Shown here: positions 52,798 to 61,370 of the stretch, one piece after another
Layout: each line of letters begins with the position of its first letter
Numbering within the stretch: the stretch's first letter is position 1
Assembly: GCA_032586195.1 (NCBI GenBank)
Contig: JAWHQP010000006.1
Coordinates: 1-64,000, forward strand
DNA: 64,000 nucleotides
Source: JAWHQP01 sp032586195
GTDB lineage: Bacteria > Pseudomonadota > Gammaproteobacteria > Enterobacterales > Pasteurellaceae
Reading direction: 5' to 3'
Program-made: the position numbers and the translations under genes
Notes under the pieces: generated by a model
Database searches by the model: none
The model's input: the letters and a program-made list of their open reading frames with translations, nothing else
Told to the model about the DNA's origin: nothing

Positions 52798-53880
52798 CTA
52801 TGCTTTCCGACGACGGGAATTTACCGCATCGGCCAACGTTTTCAGCACGATTTCGGTATCTTCCCAACCGATACAGGCATCAGTAATGCTCTGACCGTAG
52901 GTGAGCGCTTTGCCATCAACAAGATCCTGCCGACCTTCAACCAAATGGCTTTCCACCATAACGCCGAAAATCTGTTTTGATCCCGAGGCAATCTGACGGC
53001 ATACGTCTTTGCATACGTCCATTTGCTTTTTGAACTGTTTATTGCTGTTGGCATGGCTGAAATCCACCATCACATGCGGAATGCGACCGGATTTTCCAAT
53101 GCTTTCGCATACTTTTGCCACGCTTTCGGCATCATAATTCGTGCCTTTATCGCCGCCACGTAAAATAATATGGCAATCCTGGTTGCCCTTAGTGGTAACG
53201 ATAGCGGAATGACCGAACTTGGTTACCGATAAAAAATGGTGAGAAGATTCCGCCGATCCCATCGCGTCCAAGGCAATTTTTACACCGCCGTTGGTGCCGT
53301 TTTTGAAGCCTACCGCACAAGACAAGCCGGAGGCTAATTCACGATGTACCTGAGATTCCGTGGTGCGGGCGCCGATCGCTCCCCAACTCATAAAGTCCGC
53401 CACATATTGCGGCGTAATCATATCCAGAAATTCCCCCGCCGCCGGCAAGCCGAGATCGTTAATATCGGACAGCAATTTACGGGCGATACGCAAACCATCG
53501 TTCAAGGCATAGCTGTCATCCAGGTAAGGATCGTTGATCAGTCCTTTCCAGCCCACGGTGGTTCGCGGCTTTTCAAAATACACGCGCATAATAATTTCTA
53601 ACGAATCTTTATACTTATCACGCAGCGGTTTTAAGCGGTTGGCATATTCAAGCGCCGCTTTGGTATCGTGAATAGAACAAGGCCCGATGATCACCAGCAG
53701 GCGATCATCTTTGCCATGAATTATTTCATGGGTTTTCTTACGGGTTGTTTTTACCGTTTTCACCGCCACTTCGCCGGCCGGGTATTTTTCCAACAACGCC
53801 ACCGGCGGCAATACTTGTTCAATACTGGCAATACGAGTGTCATCATTTTCAACACGTACTTCATTTTTGTTTTTTGTCAT
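52798..53880 (-). CDS. aroG: DAHP synthase (3-deoxy-7-phosphoheptulonate synthase)
   Basis: Joins phosphoenolpyruvate and erythrose-4-phosphate, the first step of aromatic amino-acid synthesis. The 360-residue class I-alpha enzyme shows LLVIIGPCSIHD near 60-71, EKPRTTVGWKGLINDP near 103-118, GARTTESQVHRELASGLSCAVGFKNGT near 175-201 and DFSHANSNK, all diagnostic. Sequence resembles AroG (Phe-type), but isozyme feedback class is not certain. Start ATG 53880 has AGAGAG upstream; a GTG two codons earlier is less likely. A TrpR-operator-like palindrome covers the predicted -35, so tryptophan may control its expression. Confidence 0.95.
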   Translation of the reverse strand: MTKNKNEVRVENDDTRIASIEQVLPPVALLEKYPAGEVAVKTVKTTRKKTHEIIHGKDDRLLVIIGPCSIHDTKAALEYANRLKPLRDKYKDSLEIIMRVYFEKPRTTVGWKGLINDPYLDDSYALNDGLRIARKLLSDINDLGLPAAGEFLDMITPQYVADFMSWGAIGARTTESQVHRELASGLSCAVGFKNGTNGGVKIALDAMGSAESSHHFLSVTKFGHSAIVTTKGNQDCHIILRGGDKGTNYDAESVAKVCESIGKSGRIPHVMVDFSHANSNKQFKKQMDVCKDVCRQIASGSKQIFGVMVESHLVEGRQDLVDGKALTYGQSITDACIGWEDTEIVLKTLADAVNSRRRKA

Positions 53881-53918
53881 AATCACTCTCTAATATTGTT
53901 CATTTATTCAATGTGCTC

Positions 53919-53947
53919 AATGTAACACCTATTCATGTACTAGTAAA
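53919..53947 (-). promoter_or_regulatory. Predicted aroG promoter
   Basis: On the leftward strand TTTACT (53947-53942) and TACATT (53924-53919) are separated by 17 bases, predicting transcription from about 53912, roughly 30 bases before the aroG start. Confidence 0.5.
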
Positions 53948-53954
53948 CTAGTTC
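53937..53954. promoter_or_regulatory. TrpR-operator-like palindrome
   Basis: GTACTAGTAAACTAGTTC contains the inverted CTAG core and flanks of the TrpR operator (compare GTACTAGTTAACTAGTAC) and overlaps the -35 of the predicted aroG promoter, the position expected for a repressor. Confidence 0.7.
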
Positions 53955-53974
53955 AAGAAAAATTTAATGCGCAA

Positions 53975-55225
53975 CTAATGGCTGCTTAAAATCCGGGCCG
54001 GCTGTAATTTCGCCGCGCGACTTGCAGGATAAAGGCTTGCCAGCAGACTCAGCACAAGAGCCGCCAGTAGCACTAACCCAACGTCCTGCCAATGTAATTC
54101 GCTCGGCAGGAAATCAATAAAATAAATGCCGTCCGATAATAATTTTCTGCCGATAAGCCCCTCAAACCATTGAATGACGGTCGTGAGATTGAGGGCAAAA
54201 AATACACCGATCACGATGCCGATAAGGCAGCCTTTCATGCCCGACAGTAAGCCGTAAAAAATAAAAATACGCTTGATAAAACGGTTATTCGCGCCGAGCG
54301 TCCGCATGATGGCGATATCCCCCGCCTTATCCTTTACCGCCATAATCAGCGTGGAAACAATGTTAAAGCACGCGACGCCAATCACCAGCACCATAGCAAT
54401 ATACATCACCGTGCGGATAAGCCGAATGTCGTTATACATGTAGCCGAAACGATGGATCCAAGTTTGTAGATTAAGGATTTGCGGATAATCGTTCAGTGCA
54501 GAAAAATCTATGTGTTGCACGTTAAACGGGTCCGCCACTTTTAATTCCACACCCGAAACCTGGTCTTTGGCATAACCTAGAAATGCCTGAGCCTGAGTCA
54601 GCGGAATAAGAGCATAGCTGTGATCCAGCTGACCATCCAGACGTAAAATACCCGTTACCTGAATCCGCTCACGGGTCGGCTGAACCATTTTTTCGTCCGT
54701 ATTACGCTCGGAAATCAGCAAAGTGACCCAATCACCTTCCGTCACATCCAAATCTTTCGCAATACCCGCGCCGAGCACCAAACCACCCTCTTGGGCGAAG
54801 CGTTGCCAACCGTCACCCGGCACGAAACGGCTCAAGTTACTGACTTTAGCTTGCTCCGCAACATTTATCCCTTTCACCTGCACCACTTTGAGTTTCGCCC
54901 CGTTTTCCACCAGAGCGGTAAAGGTGACGTAAGGAGAAATTCCCTGAATATCACTATTGCTTTCAAGGCGTTTGGCGAGACTCCGCCAATGTTCGATACC
55001 TTCGGTACCGTTGTCCTGATAAGCGGTAATCTCCGCATGAGGCACTACCGCCAGAATGCGGTTATTCAGTTCCCGCTCAAAGCCGTTCATCGCACTCAGC
55101 CCCACGATCAACACCGCCACACCAAGAGCGATGCCGACACTGGAAAAAAAGGAAATAAGAGAAACCAGATGATTTTTTTGTTTGGCACGTTGATAGCGCC
55201 AACTGATAAAAAACGGCGTGTTCAT
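53975..55225 (-). CDS. lolE: Lipoprotein-releasing system permease LolE
   Basis: Membrane subunit of the LolCDE ABC machine, which pulls outer-membrane-destined lipoproteins from the inner membrane for LolA. The 416-residue product has one N-terminal helix (about 22-45, IALGVAVLIVGLSAMNGFE), a large periplasmic domain and three C-terminal helices (about 270-295, 315-345, 380-405). Length and NGFERELNNRIL fit LolE (E. coli 414). Its start overlaps the lolD stop, so translation is coupled. Confidence 0.93.
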   Translation of the reverse strand: MNTPFFISWRYQRAKQKNHLVSLISFFSSVGIALGVAVLIVGLSAMNGFERELNNRILAVVPHAEITAYQDNGTEGIEHWRSLAKRLESNSDIQGISPYVTFTALVENGAKLKVVQVKGINVAEQAKVSNLSRFVPGDGWQRFAQEGGLVLGAGIAKDLDVTEGDWVTLLISERNTDEKMVQPTRERIQVTGILRLDGQLDHSYALIPLTQAQAFLGYAKDQVSGVELKVADPFNVQHIDFSALNDYPQILNLQTWIHRFGYMYNDIRLIRTVMYIAMVLVIGVACFNIVSTLIMAVKDKAGDIAIMRTLGANNRFIKRIFIFYGLLSGMKGCLIGIVIGVFFALNLTTVIQWFEGLIGRKLLSDGIYFIDFLPSELHWQDVGLVLLAALVLSLLASLYPASRAAKLQPARILSSH

Positions 55226-55932
55226 TAAATTTCCTCACCCAATACACCGTCCTGCATGACAAAACAGCGATTTAGTTTTTCGGCTAACTGCAGGTCATGG
55301 GTAACCAATAAAAAGGCGATTCCCTGCTCGGCGTTTAATTGCTGAATCAGTTCAAAAATGCTTTCCGTGGTTTTACGATCGAGATTACCCGTCGGTTCGT
55401 CAGCCAATACCAGAGCAGGCTTATTCACCAACGCTCGGGCAATCGCCACCCGCTGACGTTCTCCGCCGGATAATGCGGACGGCTTATGCTGCATACGATG
55501 GGCCAAGCCCACCGCTTTGAGCATGGTTTCGGCGCGATCCCTTGCTTCAGACAGAGATTGATTACCGATTAACATCGGCATCAGCACATTTTCCAAGGCG
55601 GTAAAATCGGCCATCAAATGATGGAACTGATACACGAAACCGAGGTATTGATTACGCAATTTCGCCAATTGATCTTGGTTTGACCGCTGCAACGATCGCC
55701 CTTTGATAAAAACCTCACCGCTGCTCGGTTGATCCAACCCGCCCAATGTGTGCAGTAAAGTACTTTTGCCTGAGCCCGAAGCTCCCACAATCGCCACCAA
55801 TTCCCGCGGATTAAGATTAAAGCTCACATCTTTCAGCACTTGGGTTTCAATGCCGCCTTCATAATAATACTTATTAATATTCCGGCAGCTTAATAAGATT
55901 TCATTGTTCATATTTCGGTTAAAGTTATTCAT
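55225..55932 (-). CDS. lolD: Lipoprotein-releasing system ATPase LolD
   Basis: ABC ATPase of LolCDE. The 235-residue frame has Walker A VGASGSGKST near 48-57, the LolD Q-loop segment YQFHHLMADFTALENV, signature LSGGERQRVAIARALVN near 149-165, Walker B LVLADEPTGNLD and the H-loop VTHD. The start may be ATG 55932, overlapping the lolC stop (coupled), or ATG 55911, which gives MNNEILLSCRNINKYY, closer to the E. coli N-terminus (228 residues). Neither has a strong RBS. Confidence 0.95.
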   Translation of the reverse strand: MNNFNRNMNNEILLSCRNINKYYYEGGIETQVLKDVSFNLNPRELVAIVGASGSGKSTLLHTLGGLDQPSSGEVFIKGRSLQRSNQDQLAKLRNQYLGFVYQFHHLMADFTALENVLMPMLIGNQSLSEARDRAETMLKAVGLAHRMQHKPSALSGGERQRVAIARALVNKPALVLADEPTGNLDRKTTESIFELIQQLNAEQGIAFLLVTHDLQLAEKLNRCFVMQDGVLGEEI

Positions 55933-57121
55933 AGCGTAAGGCCTGCGCCGGTTCTACCCGCGCCGCTCTGTACGCAGGGTAAATAGTTGATAATAAAGAT
56001 AATAACAAAGAAAACAACACGATGACCACAATCTGCATCGGCTCAAGTGCGGTGGGGAAATACGGAGTTTTCGGCTCAATCGCATTGACAATCGCATTCA
56101 GATTGATTGTGATCAGCACACCGCATGCCGTGCCGATCAGCGTACCGACCAGCCCGACCAGCAAGCCCTGTAAAATAAAAATACGGCGAATCTGGCGTTT
56201 CATTAAACCTTGAGTCTGCAAAATCGCAATCTCGCCCTGTTTATCCACCACCATCAGGCTGAGAGAAGTCACAATATTGGACACCGCCACTACGATAATC
56301 AGGCTAATCAGCAGGCCCATCATATTTTTTTCCATGCGAACCGCCTGGAAAAATTCGCCTTTTCGGCTCCGCCAATCCTCAATTTTCCATTGGGATTCCA
56401 CAAAATATTGCGGCAATTCGGTAATTTGGAACGGATCGCCGAGGAACAGACGATAACCTTGCACCTGATTCGGAGTAATCCGCATCAGCCGCCCGATATC
56501 GGCTAAATTGGCAAATACCTCATAGCCGGCGACATCACCATTTTCCGAAAAATAAATATCGCTCACGGTAAACAAACGTTGTACCGGCACACGGCCAAAA
56601 GGTGTATATTGGCTGTTTTCCGTGATCATCAAACGAATCTTATCACCCGCCTGCACACCGAGATTGGCGGCAAGCTGAGAACCGATAATCAGTTTAAACC
56701 CGCCTTCAGGCAGAAACTGCTCAAACTGCTGTGGAGTTAAATAGTTCAGCAATGCGTCATCGGACGGTTGCCGCACACCAATCACCTGCCCGGCGCTGAC
56801 ACCTTTGACCGTCTGCATAATCACATTGGTGGTATTGATCGGAACCGCTTTTTGCACAAGGGATGGCATAATCGGTGCCTGGTCGGTTAATTCCAGGCGC
56901 GAACCGTCTGCCGGCATGAGAATGGCCTGAGGGATACCGGATAACACCTGCTGTTTCTGATGCTGTTCCAGGCCGTTCATCACCGACAGCACAATAATCA
57001 ATGCCATCACACCGAGCACAATGCCGCAGGAAGCAAGATTCGTCACCAAACGCCCGAAGCGGTCGGCGCTTTTCGCCCGCCAATAACGGACGGCAATATA
57101 AAGGGAAACTGGTAAATTCAT
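55925..57121 (-). CDS. lolC: Lipoprotein-releasing system permease LolC
   Basis: The LolA-recruiting membrane subunit of LolCDE. The 398-residue product has a first helix at about 28-48 (GIVLGVMALIIVLSVMNGLE), a periplasmic domain and three C-terminal helices. It is homologous to LolE but distinct, and length matches E. coli LolC (399). It is first of lolC-lolD-lolE, all overlapping. It begins 22 bases after the terminator of the 2-hydroxyacid dehydrogenase gene, so its promoter must lie close to or overlap that hairpin, or the operon depends on read-through. Confidence 0.93.
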   Translation of the reverse strand: MNLPVSLYIAVRYWRAKSADRFGRLVTNLASCGIVLGVMALIIVLSVMNGLEQHQKQQVLSGIPQAILMPADGSRLELTDQAPIMPSLVQKAVPINTTNVIMQTVKGVSAGQVIGVRQPSDDALLNYLTPQQFEQFLPEGGFKLIIGSQLAANLGVQAGDKIRLMITENSQYTPFGRVPVQRLFTVSDIYFSENGDVAGYEVFANLADIGRLMRITPNQVQGYRLFLGDPFQITELPQYFVESQWKIEDWRSRKGEFFQAVRMEKNMMGLLISLIIVVAVSNIVTSLSLMVVDKQGEIAILQTQGLMKRQIRRIFILQGLLVGLVGTLIGTACGVLITINLNAIVNAIEPKTPYFPTALEPMQIVVIVLFSLLLSLLSTIYPAYRAARVEPAQALRYE

Positions 57122-57142
57122 ATCTGTTTTAGGTAAAAATTA

Positions 57143-57168
57143 AGGACGTTGTGTCAGCACAACGCCCT
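57143..57168 (-). terminator. Terminator between the 2-hydroxyacid dehydrogenase gene and lolC
   Basis: CGTTGTG (57147-57153) pairs with CACAACG (57158-57164) around TCAG, extended by three more pairs through one G-U wobble, then TTAATTTTTACC leftward. It lies 27 bases past the upstream stop. Confidence 0.7.
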
Positions 57169-57194
57169 CACAAATAAAATAACGGAATTATACT

Positions 57195-58136
57195 TTATTT
57201 TCCCGTCGCGACAAACTCCTCAATATTCGACCGCACCTTGTTCACCAAAATGGTCACGGCACTGTCTGACGCCCAGGCGACATGCGGTGTAATCAGCAGA
57301 TTAGTCATACTTTGAGCGGCAAGGAGCAACGGGTTATCCTTCGCCGGCGGTTCGGTCGCCATCACATCAATAGCGGCACCGCCCAGCCGCCCAGATTTTA
57401 ATGCTGCCAATAAAGCGGTTTCGTCCACCAACGGCCCGCGCCCCGCGTTAATTAACAACGCTCCCCGTTTGAAAAGTGACAGGGTTTGTTGATTAATTAA
57501 ATTGCGGCTGTCTTCGGTCAGCGGGCAATGTAATGAAACAATATCCGCCTGGTTTAATACCGCCTCAAAAGGCGTATAACCGGCGCGGCACGCGACTGCC
57601 CCTCTGCGTTCCGCGAATAAGACCTTCATGCCCAACGCCGTGGCCAAACGAGCCACTTCGGAACCGAGACTACCCTTGCCGATAATACCAAGCGTTGAAC
57701 CGCGAATATCGGTGATCGGGTGATCAAAATAGCAAAACTGTTTGCTTTCACCCCATTTTCCTGCCTGCTGATCACGATACCAGCCCGCCAGACTGTGCTT
57801 TAAGGAAAAGATTAAACCGATCACGTGTTCAGGCACGGAAACGGATGAATATCCTGCCACATTTTTCACTACGATGCCCAGTTCTTTCGCCGTCGCCAAA
57901 TCGATGTTATTGGTGCCCGTCGCCGTAAGGGCGATTAACTTTAACCGCGGCAACCGGCTCATAATGTCTCGGTTTAGCACCACTTTGCTGGTGATAATAA
58001 TTTCAGCATCTTTCGCCCGTTTTAACACTTCATCGGGAGCGGTACTTTCATATTCCACCCATTCATGCGGAAAATTCGGGCGAGGAATAGGAAGATGTGG
58101 CGGTAATGCGGTACTATCTAAAAAAACAATTTTCAT
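57195..58136 (-). CDS. D-2-hydroxyacid dehydrogenase (glycerate dehydrogenase-like)
   Basis: A 313-residue NAD(P)-dependent dehydrogenase that reduces 2-keto acids. The nucleotide fold has GIIGKGSLGSEVARLA near 151-166 (GxGxxG), and the catalytic triad is visible as Arg in INAGRGPLVDE near 234, Glu in ATEPPAK near 265 and His in LITPHVAWAS near 286. It resembles H. influenzae HI1556, which sits at the same place beside lolCDE. Hydroxypyruvate/glyoxylate reduction is the likeliest activity, but the substrate is not proven. The neighbouring glycerate-forming gar genes raise the possibility of a link. Confidence 0.85.
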   Translation of the reverse strand: MKIVFLDSTALPPHLPIPRPNFPHEWVEYESTAPDEVLKRAKDAEIIITSKVVLNRDIMSRLPRLKLIALTATGTNNIDLATAKELGIVVKNVAGYSSVSVPEHVIGLIFSLKHSLAGWYRDQQAGKWGESKQFCYFDHPITDIRGSTLGIIGKGSLGSEVARLATALGMKVLFAERRGAVACRAGYTPFEAVLNQADIVSLHCPLTEDSRNLINQQTLSLFKRGALLINAGRGPLVDETALLAALKSGRLGGAAIDVMATEPPAKDNPLLLAAQSMTNLLITPHVAWASDSAVTILVNKVRSNIEEFVATGK

Positions 58137-58468
58137 TGGAAACTCCTTTCAGCTGGTGGATTCCCCATAATGGGGTAATCATCATAACAGGGAACGGCAA
58201 AATTTTCCCGGATATTTTATTTTGTAAAGTGCGGTGTCGTTTTGGAGAGTTTTTAACCCAGATAAAACGCTACAATTTTATTTCCGACCTTGCATATGAA
58301 TTTCCCCGCCTCGAATGTGATCCATATCACATACGTTTATTCTAATGTCTGAAAATAATATTTTTTTATCTCTTATATTACTGCATTAGCACAATACTCT
58401 ATCCTCATCTCAACAGTACAATACGAATATATTCTTGTTAAATTTAACCGACTAAGTGGGGGGATAAT
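58137..58468. other. Divergent intergenic region upstream of garD
   Basis: Contains an uptake signal (58226-58235), the CRP site (58316-58331), a TATATT -10-like element (58374-58379) and a very strong RBS (GTGGGGGGAT) before garD. No gene is seen. A CdaR operator is expected here, but I cannot identify it from sequence. Confidence 0.5.
58316..58331. promoter_or_regulatory. Consensus CRP site upstream of garD
   Basis: TGTGATCCATATCACA is a full match to TGTGA-N6-TCACA. Its centre is about 62 bases upstream of a start predicted from TATATT at 58374-58379, the classical class I spacing; the weak -35 (GAAAAT) suggests dependence on an activator. Confidence 0.8.
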
Positions 58469-60022
58469 ATGCCTATTAAACAAACGCCGTTATATATCAA
58501 AGTTCATAAGAACGATAATGTTGCAATTATTGTCAATAGCCACGGTCTGCCCGCCGGAACTAAATTTGATGACGGATTAGTGTTGGTAGAACATGTTCCG
58601 CAAGGTCATAAAGTTGCTCTTATTGATATCCCTGCAGACGGAGAAATTATACGTTATGGTGAAATCATAGGTTACGCGGTGAAAAATATAAGGCAAGGCT
58701 CATGGATAGACGAATCATTGGTAAAGCTGCCTGAAGCACCTGCATTAGATAGTTTACCGTTAGCCACGCGTCCGATGCCTGAACAGGTTCCTTTAAGAGG
58801 ATATACTTTTGAAGGGTATCGCAATAAAGATGGCAGTGTGGGAACCAAAAACATGTTGGGCATTACCACCAGTGTACATTGCGTCGCGGGCATCGTTGAT
58901 TATGTCGTTAAACTTATCGAACGAGAGTTGCTGCCCGATTACCCGAACGTTGACGGTGTTGTCGGCCTGAACCACCTATACGGCTGCGGCGTCGCGATTA
59001 ATGCGCCTGCTGCAATTGTACCGATTCGTACAATCCACAATATTGCCTTAAATCCTAATTTTGGCGGTGAAATTATGGTAATAGGTTTAGGTTGTGAAAA
59101 ATTACAACCCAGCCGTTTGTTGGCAGGCACAGCGGATGTTTGCCCAATCTCGTTAGAAGAAGCCTCAATTGTCAGCCTACAGGACGAACAACATGTTGGT
59201 TTTCAATCAATGGTTTCCGCTATATTGGAAACGGCCAAAAAACATTTAGCGAAATTAAACTTGCGCAAACGTGAAACTTGTCCGATTTCGGATTTAGTGA
59301 TTGGAGCGCAATGTGGTGGTAGTGACGCTTTTTCCGGAGTAACGGCAAATCCGTCCGTAGGGTATGCGGCTGATTTATTTGTGCGTGCGGGCGCCACATT
59401 TATGTTCTCGGAAGTAACCGAAGTCCGTGATGCCATTCACTTGCTTACACCTCGCGCGGCAACCGTTGAGGTCGGTAAACGCCTATTGGAAGAAATGAAA
59501 TGGTATGACGATTATCTCGATCAGGGAAAAACGGACCGTAGTGCCAATCCTTCGCCGGGCAATAAAAAAGGGGGATTAGCGAATGTCGTCGAGAAAGCAT
59601 TAGGTTCTATTGCCAAATCGGGTAGTTCCCAAATCGTTGAAGTCTTATCTCCGGGACAACGTCCGACTAAAAAAGGGTTAATTTATGCCGCAACACCCGC
59701 AAGTGATTTTGTCTGCGGAACACAACAGCTTGCATCTGGTATCACCGTGCAATTATTTACCACCGGCCGCGGTACGCCTTATGGTTTAGCCGCCGTTCCC
59801 GTCATTAAATTATCAACCCGTACCGATTTATACCAACGCTGGTTTGATTTAATTGATATTGATGCCGGAACCATCGCCACAGGCGATGAAACCATTGAAC
59901 AAGTCGGTTGGCGTATCTTCAAGGAAGTTATTGAAGTAGCTAGCGGACGTAAAAAAACTTGGTCGGATCAATGGGGATTGTACAATGCACTCTCAGTATT
60001 CAATCCGGCTCCCGTTACTTGA
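58469..60022 (+). CDS. garD: Galactarate dehydratase
   Basis: Converts galactarate to 5-keto-4-deoxyglucarate, first step of galactarate use. The 517-residue product has an N-terminal SAF domain (about 10-85) and a large UxaA-like C-terminal domain with GSVGTKNMLGITTSVHC near 126-142 and GAQCGGSDAFSGVTANP near 283-299. The segment ATPASDFVCGTQQLASG near 412 and the length (E. coli 523) point to GarD rather than altronate dehydratase UxaA. It is divergent in function grouping but convergent in orientation with cdaR-garKRL. A CRP site lies upstream, so glucose should repress it. Confidence 0.92.
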   Translation: MPIKQTPLYIKVHKNDNVAIIVNSHGLPAGTKFDDGLVLVEHVPQGHKVALIDIPADGEIIRYGEIIGYAVKNIRQGSWIDESLVKLPEAPALDSLPLATRPMPEQVPLRGYTFEGYRNKDGSVGTKNMLGITTSVHCVAGIVDYVVKLIERELLPDYPNVDGVVGLNHLYGCGVAINAPAAIVPIRTIHNIALNPNFGGEIMVIGLGCEKLQPSRLLAGTADVCPISLEEASIVSLQDEQHVGFQSMVSAILETAKKHLAKLNLRKRETCPISDLVIGAQCGGSDAFSGVTANPSVGYAADLFVRAGATFMFSEVTEVRDAIHLLTPRAATVEVGKRLLEEMKWYDDYLDQGKTDRSANPSPGNKKGGLANVVEKALGSIAKSGSSQIVEVLSPGQRPTKKGLIYAATPASDFVCGTQQLASGITVQLFTTGRGTPYGLAAVPVIKLSTRTDLYQRWFDLIDIDAGTIATGDETIEQVGWRIFKEVIEVASGRKKTWSDQWGLYNALSVFNPAPVT

Positions 60023-60173
60023 TTTAAATATATGGCATACGACAAGGCTTTATTTGTAAAAGATCAGATTTAATCCGTACCTCGTCCACTTTGTCAGCGT
60101 CTTGAAGCGGGTAAAGTGCGGTGCTGTTTCCGGCAGTTTTGGATGTAGTACCGCCCTTTAAATTATTCTCCAC

Positions 60174-61325
60174 TCAATCCATCATATGTAATGCCATATA
60201 AAGCAAAAACCTATCATCCGTTTTGGTTAAATCCAGTCCTGTAAGATCTGATATTTTATTTAAACGATATTCTAATGTGTTTCTATGAATATAAAGTGCT
60301 TTTGCCGTTGCAATCGTCTGCATATTATTTTCAAACCAGGCATGAATCGTTTTGGTTAAAACACCATTATTATCCATTATCTGTAATTTTTTGATCGGTC
60401 TTTCCAATTCGTCTTTTTGCCATCCGTCTTTAAGCTGAGCAAGTAATACGGGTAAAATTAAATCTTGATAATTATAAATCCGTTGGTTAGGTAAGCGGGA
60501 TTTACCTACTTGCAATGTTGTTTTTGCCGTACGATAAGATAATGCAATGGCATTGTCTCCCGTGAAATAGTTTCCTAATGCAATACGGGCATTAAGTTTT
60601 GCACTTTCACTCATCCGTGAAGAAAGCGTATTCACCCGTTCAATATGAACCTTTGGATCCCAACGTCCATATTGATTTAATGCGGGTTTTAAAATTACCA
60701 ATTCGGTTAAAGAAAGTACGGCCACTAAATTATCACGCTCAGGATTCTTCAATAATTCTTGCAAATTCTGTAATTCCGCCCGTGCGTTTTCAATACCCAA
60801 TTGCCCGCTATCGATTTCTATAATACAGGCTATCCTAGGCAGTGATAAATCAACACCTAGTTGGTTTGCCCATTCAACCAGACTGGGACTGATACTTTCC
60901 GCTTCTATTAAATTTAGCACTAGCTCTTCTTTTAAGCGGGTGTCCTGAGCCAGGATATTAAACAGCCGGGCTTGTTCCAACATCATTTCGGCCGTTATAC
61001 AAACTAATTTACCAAACTCTTTCAAGCTGGCCGGATCACCCGTTAAACCAATAACGCCGACAATTTGTCCGTCAACGTGCAAGGGCAGATTAATTCCCGG
61101 TCGGACACCATGTAAACTGTGAATGACCGCTTCATCGATATCAACCACTCTACCCTGAGATAATACAAGAAGTGCACCGTCATGTATTTCGCCGATACGA
61201 TTAATATCACCACTGGCAATAATTTTACCTTTAGCATCCATAATATTTACGTTGCAGTCGATAATATCCATTGTTCGTTCAACAATTTTCTGAGCCAATT
61301 TTACATCAAGTAAATAAGGTGACAT
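60174..61325 (-). CDS. cdaR: Sugar-diacid regulator CdaR
   Basis: Transcription activator of galactarate, glucarate and glycerate genes. The 383-residue product has an N-terminal sugar-diacid-recognition domain (about 5-140, DKIAQ-type start LDVKLAQKIVERTMDII and LHVDGQIVGVIGLTGDP), a middle GGDEF-like region and a C-terminal PucR-type helix-turn-helix (about 315-375, ALYIHRNTLEYRLNKISDLTGLDL). Length matches E. coli CdaR (385). AGGAAG lies before the start. It is last of garL-garR-garK-cdaR, so activation of the operon would raise its own level (inference). Confidence 0.93.
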   Translation of the reverse strand: MSPYLLDVKLAQKIVERTMDIIDCNVNIMDAKGKIIASGDINRIGEIHDGALLVLSQGRVVDIDEAVIHSLHGVRPGINLPLHVDGQIVGVIGLTGDPASLKEFGKLVCITAEMMLEQARLFNILAQDTRLKEELVLNLIEAESISPSLVEWANQLGVDLSLPRIACIIEIDSGQLGIENARAELQNLQELLKNPERDNLVAVLSLTELVILKPALNQYGRWDPKVHIERVNTLSSRMSESAKLNARIALGNYFTGDNAIALSYRTAKTTLQVGKSRLPNQRIYNYQDLILPVLLAQLKDGWQKDELERPIKKLQIMDNNGVLTKTIHAWFENNMQTIATAKALYIHRNTLEYRLNKISDLTGLDLTKTDDRFLLYMALHMMD

Positions 61326-61370
61326 TCTTCATTACTTCCTGTTTTTTATCTCAAGCTGCAGTGTATTTTT

